DNA of 11,743 bases, taken from contig JAEZKE010000077.1 of the NCBI GenBank assembly GCA_023436175.1, positions 1 through 11,743 on the forward strand, written 5' to 3'. The notes beneath the pieces are model-generated. The model had not been told where the DNA came from, ran no database searches, and saw only the letters and a list, made by a program, of their open reading frames with translations. The stretch is from Methanobacteriota archaeon (GTDB taxonomy: Archaea; Methanobacteriota; Methanobacteria; Methanobacteriales; Methanobacteriaceae). The translations under genes were made by a program, and so were the position numbers. Positions within the stretch are counted from its first letter, which is position 1. Every line of letters starts with the position of its first letter. Shown here piece after piece: positions 6,557 to 11,743 of the stretch.

Positions 6557-7576
6557 CTAAGTAATCTTATTAAAAATTTTATCTACAACACCTGATCCAA
6601 AATAGGGAAGTACAGCAGTACCTATAATGGTGGTCATCCAGAATGAAATTAACCTTTCAACTATAGTTGCTGCAGCACTTATGGATGGTGGAATGCCAGC
6701 AGCAGAAAATAGAATTATCATGACTCCGTCAACAGCTCCTAAACCTCCTGGAAGAAGCGGGATCATTCCTAACAGAGTAGAAATTATAAATACCTCTGCT
6801 ATTAATATGAGGGATACCTCCACATTAAATGCAGAAAATACGACATAAACCCTTAATATTTCTAAGATCCAGATCATAAAAGAAATTGGAAGTCCATACA
6901 TCAAAACATTTTTATCCTTTATCATGGTTCGCATGCTGTTTTGGAAGCCATGAATAACTGTCAATGCTTTTTCTTCAAGTGTACTATGTTCTTTTCTGGA
7001 AAATCGTTTTATTAGTCTTACAAGCCATAATGTGGCTTTTTTCCCAAATTCTTTATTTAAGGACATGTATAGTGCTATAAAGAATAGTATAAGTAAAGCT
7101 GCAACTGCAATTATAAGTCCAAGTACAACTAAATTGGATAAACTCATAAACAAAACTATAGAAATTATAGTAAAAACTGCTAAAACCATGAAAGGAAAGG
7201 TATCAAGTCCTCTATCTGCTACTACTGTTGCGAAAGACTTTTCAAAGGAAGCCTTTGAATATTTGCTTAATATATATCCTCTTATAGGTTCTCCGCCGCC
7301 TCTTCCACTGGGGGTTATATTGTTGATCGCCATTCCAACCAGTAACATGGGGAGAAGATGAAATTTTTTAATGCTAATATCTACGGAATTTATATTTATT
7401 GCCCATCGTTGGGTCCAGAGGCCATAAATTGCAAATTGTATAAGGACTGCAAGAATCAAATACCATGGATTTGCTAATTCAACAGCACTTATAATTTTAC
7501 TTGGCCCTATAATCAGAATCATACCTATGAGAATTCCAATTCCTACAAGTGCTAAAAGTAAAGTGCTATGTTTCAT
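6557..7576 (-). CDS. UPF0104 / flippase-like integral membrane protein
   Basis: This 339-residue protein of about eight membrane helices belongs to the lysylphosphatidylglycerol synthase TM-region family (UPF0104, AglD-C-terminal/MprF-flippase-like). Members in other organisms are linked to lipid flipping or handling of lipid-linked glycans; no enzymatic domain is fused here. Family signatures are NITPSGRGGGEPIRGY (86-101), DRGLD (121-125), PLLPGGLGAVDG (273-284) and ERLISFW (307-313). A charged cytoplasmic loop lies at about 174-222. The ATG at 7576 begins right at the first hydrophobic helix; only a weak GGG precedes it, seven bases upstream. The 187-base upstream gap contains long repeats that may be regulatory. 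The family is firm, the substrate unknown. It could be a transporter partner in cell-envelope glycan or lipid biogenesis. Confidence 0.88.
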   Translation of the reverse strand: MKHSTLLLALVGIGILIGMILIIGPSKIISAVELANPWYLILAVLIQFAIYGLWTQRWAININSVDISIKKFHLLPMLLVGMAINNITPSGRGGGEPIRGYILSKYSKASFEKSFATVVADRGLDTFPFMVLAVFTIISIVLFMSLSNLVVLGLIIAVAALLILFFIALYMSLNKEFGKKATLWLVRLIKRFSRKEHSTLEEKALTVIHGFQNSMRTMIKDKNVLMYGLPISFMIWILEILRVYVVFSAFNVEVSLILIAEVFIISTLLGMIPLLPGGLGAVDGVMIILFSAAGIPPSISAAATIVERLISFWMTTIIGTAVLPYFGSGVVDKIFNKIT

Positions 7577-7625
7577 AATTTTGCCCGTTTATTCTTCTCT
7601 TATCATTCATAAAGTTCAAATATTG

Positions 7626-7696
7626 ATTATCATTTAGTTAATCTTAAATTTATAATATATTCAATTATCAGATAGTTAATTTAAGATTTTGATAAT
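7626..7696. repeat. Paired direct and inverted repeats upstream of the flippase-like gene
   Basis: The block ATTATCA-N2-TAGTTAAT occurs twice in direct orientation (7626-7642 and 7664-7680). In addition AATCTTAAATT (7640-7650) and AATTTAAGATT (7678-7688) are perfect 11-base inverted copies, flanked by ATTATCA (7626-7632) and TGATAAT (7690-7696). TATA-like sequence lies between them on the minus strand (about 7650-7660). This looks like an operator region for the gene starting at 7576, but the AT richness weakens the case. Confidence 0.45.
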
Positions 7697-7763
7697 GTAT
7701 ATAACATACTATATAACTTTTTAAAACCATTATAAAAAATGTATAAATTATCTTTAGTGAATA

Positions 7764-8246
7764 TCATAAAACAATAGTTTCATAGCTTAAATCCTCAGGA
7801 TCAAGCAATAAAACAGTTTTTTTGCCAGATAAGTATCCACATGTTTCTCCGGGGTTTATCATCATGCACTTTCCTTGTTTAATTTCTAGTTTATGGGTAT
7901 GTCCCCTTATTACAATGTCGTAATTCCCGCTTTTAACGAGAGCAGTAACTATATCTTCAAATGTACCATGAATAACTGCAGTTTTTTTTCCATGCAATTC
8001 AAGTTCTTTAAAATCGCTATGGTAACAAATATCTTTAAAAAAGTGCCTTAAACCATCTCTTTCACCATCATTATTCCCAAATACAGCTTTAAATTCTGCA
8101 TTTAGATTTTTAATTTCTTTGGCTGTGAATGGTGAAATCATATCTCCTGCATGTATTACTAATTCTACTTTGGCCTCATTAAAGAACTTGACAGCTTCTC
8201 TTATTGCAGGTAAATTATCATGTGAATCTGACATTATCCCAATCAT
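7764..8246 (-). CDS. YfcE/MJ0936-family metallophosphodiesterase
   Basis: This is a small cytosolic calcineurin-like phosphoesterase, expected to hydrolyse phosphodiester bonds with a two-metal centre. The metal ligands are visible, numbered from the chosen start: D7-x-H9 (MSDSHD), GD35 (HAGD), GNND with N59, H93 (VIHG), and GHTH (H116, H118). The family also shows the closing NPG at 131-133. I place the start at the ATG at 8246, giving 160 residues. This is because the family begins immediately with M-x-GIMSD and a TATA-like ATTTTATA lies about 27 bases upstream, which would suit a leaderless message. An in-frame ATG at 8285, preceded by AGGT, would add 13 poorly conserved residues and remains possible. 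The physiological substrate is unknown. Confidence 0.9.
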   Translation of the reverse strand: MIGIMSDSHDNLPAIREAVKFFNEAKVELVIHAGDMISPFTAKEIKNLNAEFKAVFGNNDGERDGLRHFFKDICYHSDFKELELHGKKTAVIHGTFEDIVTALVKSGNYDIVIRGHTHKLEIKQGKCMMINPGETCGYLSGKKTVLLLDPEDLSYETIVL

Positions 8247-8269
8247 ATTTTTATTTATGTAAATAATTG

Positions 8270-8277
8270 TATAAAAT
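8270..8277 (-). promoter_or_regulatory. TATA-like element for the phosphodiesterase gene
   Basis: The minus strand reads ATTTTATA. Its centre is about 27 bases upstream of the ATG at 8246, exactly the distance expected for a leaderless transcript. If the longer ORF from 8285 is the real one, this element is coding sequence and the TATA at 8329-8336 would serve instead. Confidence 0.35.
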
Positions 8278-8328
8278 TTGATCATTCTCTACCTAAACTC
8301 AACATTTTTGAAATTATCAATAACAATA

Positions 8329-8336
8329 TTTATATA
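8329..8336 (+). promoter_or_regulatory. TATA box of the TRAM gene
   Basis: TTTATATA is a consensus archaeal TATA box, 58-65 bases before the TRAM start. It predicts transcription from about 8358 and a leader of about 35 bases. Its near-symmetry means it could also serve the divergent phosphodiesterase gene. Confidence 0.6.
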
Positions 8337-8393
8337 TCTTTAAAATAAAGATTAGTTTAGGCTAGTTTTTCTAGCTTATTAGGATGTGATGAA

Positions 8394-8636
8394 TTGTTTA
8401 GAAATAATTACGGAAGAGATAATTTCTCAAATAAAGGACCTTCAGCTCCTATTAATGTAGGAGACGAATACGATGTTAAAATTGAAGATGTTGGAAGAGA
8501 TGGCGACGGAATCGCAAGAATAGAAGGATTTGTTGTCTTTGTATCTGGAGCAAAACTCGGCGATGAAGTTAAAATCAAAATTAACTCAACAAGAAGAAAC
8601 TTCGGTTTTGCTGATATAGTTGAAGATGTTGAATAA
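8394..8636 (+). CDS. Free-standing TRAM-domain RNA-binding protein
   Basis: This 80-residue protein is a single TRAM domain (about 19-78) after a basic, flexible, Asn/Gly-rich tail (1-18). Typical TRAM features are VGDEYDVKIEDVGRDGDG (22-39), IEGFVVFV (43-50) and GAKLGDEVKIKI (52-63). TRAM is a beta-barrel that binds RNA, also found in tRNA-modifying enzymes. Stand-alone archaeal TRAM proteins are regarded as cold-shock-like RNA chaperones that act on transcripts and translation. The start is TTG at 8394, with GTGAT three bases upstream; ATG triplets nearby are out of frame or closed at once. It is monocistronic, with its own TATA box and a strong terminator. The call is confident; a cold-shock role here is inferred from the family. 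Confidence 0.93.
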   Translation: MFRNNYGRDNFSNKGPSAPINVGDEYDVKIEDVGRDGDGIARIEGFVVFVSGAKLGDEVKIKINSTRRNFGFADIVEDVE

Positions 8637-8667
8637 ACTGATTTTAAATTAATTAATTTAAGTTTCA

Positions 8668-8706
8668 TGAAAATAACGATTTTCACGACACTTCACTCTT
8701 TTTTTT
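8668..8706 (+). terminator. Stem-loop and T-tract terminator of the TRAM gene
   Basis: TGAAAAT (8668-8674) and ATTTTCA (8679-8685) pair around an AACG loop. A run of eight T follows (8699-8706), about 30 bases downstream of the TRAM stop. Confidence 0.65.
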
Positions 8707-8793
8707 AAATTAATAACATTTTTTTGTATTTAACGGTTATTTTGATACTTAATTTAACATGGTTTAAATTTTTAAAACAGTACTAATTTTTGT

Positions 8794-8814
8794 ATATGTA
8801 CCTTAGGGGCATAT
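8794..8814. other. Dyad-symmetric sequence upstream of the stomatin gene
   Basis: ATATG and CATAT (8794-8798, 8810-8814) with inner CCT/AGG (8801-8803, 8805-8807) give a 21-base dyad centred on 8804, about 130 bases before the stomatin start. It may be an operator. The remaining part of the 300-base gap holds only the TRAM terminator and a weak TATA-like AATAATATTTTA at about 8883-8894. Confidence 0.3.
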
Positions 8815-8936
8815 TAATCAAAAAAAATTATTTTCTAAATCTTGTCATACTTTAATCTTCATATTTAATAGGTAGTTTCTACAATAATATTTTAACAATG
8901 TAAAACAGGACTACAGTTTGGTAGGGGGTTATAAAA

Positions 8937-9704
8937 ATGGCAGATTTAGTAACGCTTTTTATTGTAGGAATTATAATCTTAATCATTTTAGGACTTTCAA
9001 TACGTATAGTAAATCAATATGAAAGAGGAGTGCATTTTCGGCTTGGTAGAGTAATAGGGGTTAAAGATCCCGGTTTGAAACTTATTATACCTGTAGTTGA
9101 TAGATTAGAAAAAGTATCTCTTAGAATAGTCACTATGCCTATTCCATCTCAAAGAATAATAACCCAGGACAATGTGTCAATTGACGTGGCTGCTGTTGCA
9201 TACTTTAAAGTTGTTAATGCATATGATGCAGTTGTTGCAATTGAAAATTATAACCGGGCGGTTAATCAGATTGCTCAGACCACTATGAGGAATGTAATAG
9301 GTCAATTCCTTTTAGATGATGTGTTATCTTCGACTTCTAAGATAAATGAAAGGATTAAGGAGATAATTGATAAACACAGCGAACCTTGGGGTGTACAGAT
9401 TACGGCTGTAGAAATTAAAGATATTAATTTGCCTGAAACAATGCGAAGATCAATGGCAAGACAGGCCGAGGCAGAGAGGGAAAAAAGAGCTAAAATTATT
9501 TCTGCTGAAGGTGAGTTCCTCTCAGCTCAAAAATTAGGTGATGCAGCGGACATAATAACTGCACATCCAATAGCGCTTCAATTACGTAACTTACAGGTAC
9601 TGCTTGAAATAGCAAGTGAAAAAAATTCCACAATAGTGTTCCCTGCAAGTTTCATGTCAACAGTTAGGGACTTAAAAGATTTCATGGAATCAGAAGTGAA
9701 ATAA
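8937..9704 (+). CDS. Stomatin/slipin, SPFH (band 7) membrane protein
   Basis: This 255-residue member of the SPFH/prohibitin superfamily is anchored by one N-terminal membrane helix (about 4-24). SPFH proteins assemble into large ring-like oligomers that organise membrane microdomains and modulate proteases or channels. The band-7 domain spans about residues 25-185, with NQYERGVHFRLGR (26-38), DPGLKLIIP (44-52), TQDNVSIDV (76-84) and WGVQITAVEIKDINLP (151-166). A short coiled-coil segment follows (about 170-200, RQAEAEREKRAKIISAEGE). Length and pattern are those of archaeal slipins. AGGGGGT lies upstream of the ATG. Prokaryotic stomatins are often paired with an NfeD-type membrane protease partner, but none is adjacent here. 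The family is certain; partners are unknown. Confidence 0.95.
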   Translation: MADLVTLFIVGIIILIILGLSIRIVNQYERGVHFRLGRVIGVKDPGLKLIIPVVDRLEKVSLRIVTMPIPSQRIITQDNVSIDVAAVAYFKVVNAYDAVVAIENYNRAVNQIAQTTMRNVIGQFLLDDVLSSTSKINERIKEIIDKHSEPWGVQITAVEIKDINLPETMRRSMARQAEAEREKRAKIISAEGEFLSAQKLGDAADIITAHPIALQLRNLQVLLEIASEKNSTIVFPASFMSTVRDLKDFMESEVK

Positions 9705-9736
9705 AACACTATTCTCATTCCATTTTATCTTAATAA

Positions 9737-9797
9737 CTTAAGTTAACAATTAACTTTTAAGAAATGGTATGCCATTATCTTAATTTGTTATATTTTT
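9737..9797 (+). terminator. Double stem-loop terminator region of the stomatin gene
   Basis: AGTTAA/TTAACT (9741-9746, 9750-9755, loop CAA) is extended by CTTA/TAAG across a two-base bulge. A second hairpin AATGG-TATG-CCATT (9763-9776) and a T-rich stretch ending in TATTTTT (9791-9797) follow. It starts 33 bases after the stomatin stop. Confidence 0.5.
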
Positions 9798-10110
9798 AAT
9801 TATCAAATTATTAAATTAAGTAAATCATAATTTGAAGGATTATATATACATCTTTATGTCTATGATATGCTTATTAATTTATAACATTCATTAAATTATA
9901 AAGTTAGTTAATTTAACATGTATATATCTTAAAAAATCGTAATTCGTGATATTTACAATTCACTTGCTTGCGGGTTGATTTCATTTACTTGGAAGTATGA
10001 AAGTTAAAAATTTATTATTAGATATACATTTTTATAGTATGATGAGAAATATTTGAAAGTCTAATGATTCAATAAATTAATTGAATTAACTAATAAAAAC
10101 AAACCTTTAA
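9798..10110. other. AT-rich intergenic stretch without a recognisable gene
   Basis: No supported ORF is present. The only visible structures are a TATA-like run GATTATATATA near 9838-9848 and a 10-base inverted pair ATATATACAT (9842-9851) / ATGTATATAT (9918-9927). A locally less AT-rich patch lies at about 9960-9975. An ATG ORF of 19 codons starting near 9998 is too short and featureless to call. A small RNA cannot be excluded. Confidence 0.5.
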
Positions 10111-10121
10111 CTATAAAAATA
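10111..10121 (+). promoter_or_regulatory. TATA-like element of the TrkA gene
   Basis: CTATAAAAATA lies about 43-53 bases upstream of the TrkA ATG. It predicts a transcription start near 10141 and a leader of roughly 23 bases carrying the AGAGGCG ribosome-binding site. Confidence 0.5.
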
Positions 10122-10163
10122 TTATTTTATTATCCTTAAAATACTCATAATAGAGGCGTAAAG

Positions 10164-10814
10164 ATGTATATAGTGATAATGGGTGCAGGAAGGGTAGGAC
10201 TAAATCTTGCATCTAACTTAGTTAGTCGAGGGCACGATGTAACCCTCATTGAAAATGATGACAGCTTATGCGGCAATGCGGCGGCTGAATTAGATGCATT
10301 AGTTATTTGTGGTAATGGTACGGACACAAAAACACTGGAAGAGGCAAATGTAAGTGAAGCAGACGTTTTTGTTGCTGCTACGGGGAATGATGAGGCCAAT
10401 CTTCTTTCATGTATACTTGTAAAACAATATGATATCCCTAAGATTATTGCAAGGCTAAGTAACCCTGATCATGAAGAGGCATTTAGAAAAGTGGGAATTG
10501 ATGATGTTATAAGTCCAGAGCTTACAGCAGCAGGTTACCTTGAGAAATTAATAACAAGACCAAAGGTCGCTGATTTAATCGTTATTGGAAAAGGGGATGC
10601 TGAAATATTGGACCTTACAGTAAAGAATAATAAAGTTATAGGAAAGAGAATCAATGAAATTAACCCTACAGACGACTATATAATCGTAGCCCTGTATAAA
10701 AATGGTGAAATAACCATTCCTAAGGCAGATATGGTTTTGAATGAGGGGGATAAAGTATCAATTCTCGTTAAAACGCGTGCTGTAAAAGATGTTGTAAAAA
10801 CATTTACAAAATAA
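10164..10814 (+). CDS. TrkA-family K+ uptake regulatory subunit
   Basis: This 216-residue soluble peripheral protein gates Trk/Ktr-type potassium transporters in response to NAD(H) or other nucleotides. The N-terminal RCK/TrkA-N Rossmann domain has GAGRVG (7-12), acidic E30 after strand 2, and GNGTD (50-54). The TrkA-C domain covers about 135-214 and ends in the typical LNEGDKVSILVKT stretch (192-204). Single-module TrkA proteins of this length are normal in methanogens. The ATG has AGAGGCG just upstream. No TrkH/KtrB membrane subunit is adjacent, so the partner must be elsewhere. The gene shares its RCK fold with the channel at the left of the window but has no repeats like it. Confidence 0.94.
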   Translation: MYIVIMGAGRVGLNLASNLVSRGHDVTLIENDDSLCGNAAAELDALVICGNGTDTKTLEEANVSEADVFVAATGNDEANLLSCILVKQYDIPKIIARLSNPDHEEAFRKVGIDDVISPELTAAGYLEKLITRPKVADLIVIGKGDAEILDLTVKNNKVIGKRINEINPTDDYIIVALYKNGEITIPKADMVLNEGDKVSILVKTRAVKDVVKTFTK

Positions 10815-10868
10815 GATTCGCTAACTATTCTTTTTTTGAACTAACAAAATAATAGCTTGTAGGAGTAT

Positions 10869-10890
10869 ATTCTTAGATAACACTAAGAAT
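10869..10890. terminator. Stem-loop between convergent genes
   Basis: ATTCTTAG (10869-10876) and CTAAGAAT (10883-10890) form a perfect 8-bp stem with a 6-base loop, midway between the convergent TrkA and MBL-fold genes. T-rich runs follow on the + side (about 10901-10910), and TTTTTTT also lies at 10831-10837 soon after the TrkA stop. It probably terminates one or both transcripts. Confidence 0.5.
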
Positions 10891-10962
10891 TTACTGTAAA
10901 AACTTTTTATTATTATTCTGACATTTTAAAATGAACATTTAAATGATGATGAAATCCTATAA

Positions 10963-11580
10963 TTAAAACCTTTTTGACATTTCATAGGACATTCTGATAT
11001 GCTGGGAACCATTATCTGTACATGGGCCGTGTCCTGGAAGTAAATATTTTACATCAAGCTTACTGAGTTTTTCAAGGGATTCTATCATGTTATTCATGTT
11101 CCCGCCAATATCAGTTCGCCCAAAACCTCCCCCTGCAAAAACAGTGTCTCCAGATATGAGAGTTTCGCCATTATATAAGCAAATGCTGCCGTAGGTATGT
11201 CCCGGAGTATTAATGACTTCAAAATCGTGGATTTTATCTCCTTCTTGCAATTTAATGTCCACTTTCATATCTTCAATGGATTTTCCAAACATACTGGCAA
11301 CTGTTGCATCATCATCTCCTTCTTCAACAGCTTCAGCATCAATTACATGCATCGCAACCTTTAAATCAAAGCATTTGTTGCCGCCTATGTGATCGTAGTG
11401 ATTGTGGGTATTAACAATAAGTTCAAGGTCGTGGATACTGATTCCTGCACTTTTGAGGGATTTACGTATATAATCAATATTTTCGCCAGTTCCTGTATCG
11501 ACTATAACATTGTCAAAAACGTAGATATTGGAATCGTAACCTGTTCCTTCAATCATGATAATATCATTTATTTTTTTCAA
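10963..11580 (-). CDS. MBL-fold metallo-hydrolase (glyoxalase II-like)
   Basis: This is a metallo-beta-lactamase-fold hydrolase of the glyoxalase II-like group, presumably with two Zn or Fe ions. Metal ligands are all present, numbered from the longest reading (TTG at 11586): NTHNHYDHIGG (H61, H63, D65, H66), TPGH (H130), SGDT (D147) and LPGHG (H186). I choose the TTG at 11580 (205 residues) because GGTGAT lies five bases upstream, the same spacing class as for ftr and the channel. The TTG at 11586 overlaps that ribosome-binding site. The gene begins 39 bases after the tRNA-Trp gene on the same strand with no clear promoter between, so co-transcription is possible. The substrate is unknown; thioesters such as lactoyl-thiol conjugates are a family possibility only. 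Confidence 0.9.
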   Translation of the reverse strand: MKKINDIIMIEGTGYDSNIYVFDNVIVDTGTGENIDYIRKSLKSAGISIHDLELIVNTHNHYDHIGGNKCFDLKVAMHVIDAEAVEEGDDDATVASMFGKSIEDMKVDIKLQEGDKIHDFEVINTPGHTYGSICLYNGETLISGDTVFAGGGFGRTDIGGNMNNMIESLEKLSKLDVKYLLPGHGPCTDNGSQHIRMSYEMSKRF

Positions 11581-11619
11581 ATTCAATCACCTTTTGATGA
11601 TCTAAATTAAAAATAGTAG

Positions 11620-11743
<124 letters not shown>

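Noticed and set aside
7032..7361. Plus-strand ORF of 109 codons opposite the flippase-like gene
   Set aside because: Antisense shadow of a membrane-protein gene with clear family motifs.
8408..8686. Minus-strand ORF of 92 codons opposite the TRAM gene
   Set aside because: Covers the TRAM coding sequence and its terminator in reverse; the TRAM domain is the real product.
9998..10057. Short ORF of 19 codons in the stomatin-TrkA gap
   Set aside because: Too short, without a convincing ribosome-binding site or any recognisable motif.

Overview
The window is AT-rich archaeal DNA, most likely from a hydrogenotrophic methanogen of the Methanobacteriales; a Methanobacterium-like organism is my best guess. 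The main evidence is a complete ftr gene (formylmethanofuran:tetrahydromethanopterin formyltransferase, an enzyme of CO2 reduction to methane). Further support comes from archaeal TATA promoters, strong GGTGAT ribosome-binding sites, a free-standing TRAM-domain protein, and a tRNA-Trp gene whose intron carries a box C/D guide RNA. No prophage, insertion sequence or CRISPR array is visible, although one gene carries a domain related to phage head-morphogenesis proteins.

Layout from left to right. Bases 1-231 hold a dense run of different short palindromes, most with 3-4 base loops. A two-helix K+ channel gene (310-2247, +) follows; its C-terminal half is three copies of a domain I do not recognise. 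Just after it is a frameshifted zinc-ribbon gene (2263-2438, +), which converges on a zinc-ribbon plus MuF-like protein (2469-3179, -). Then come three minus-strand genes with separate promoters or gaps: ftr (3480-4373), a soluble triple-PAS histidine kinase (4543-6396) and a UPF0104/flippase-like membrane protein (6557-7576). A YfcE/MJ0936-type phosphodiesterase (7764-8246, -) and a TRAM RNA-binding protein (8394-8636, +) diverge from a short TATA-containing gap. A stomatin/slipin (8937-9704, +) and a TrkA-type K+ regulator (10164-10814, +) follow, separated by 459 bases without a gene. TrkA converges on a metallo-beta-lactamase-fold hydrolase (10963-11580, -), which lies 39 bases downstream of the intron-containing tRNA-Trp (11620 to the right edge, -).

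Most genes look like independent transcription units, so this is a core chromosomal neighbourhood, not one large operon. Themes that recur are K+ homeostasis (channel and TrkA), membrane organisation (stomatin, flippase-like protein) and signal sensing (PAS kinase). The most interesting items are the triplicated domain replacing the usual RCK C-terminal lobe of the channel, a candidate internal translation start like that of MthK, the palindrome cluster, the orphan MuF-like protein, and the tRNA-Trp intron guide. The box D guide of that intron fits methylation of C34 exactly, while its D' guide does not fit the U39 site known from haloarchaea.
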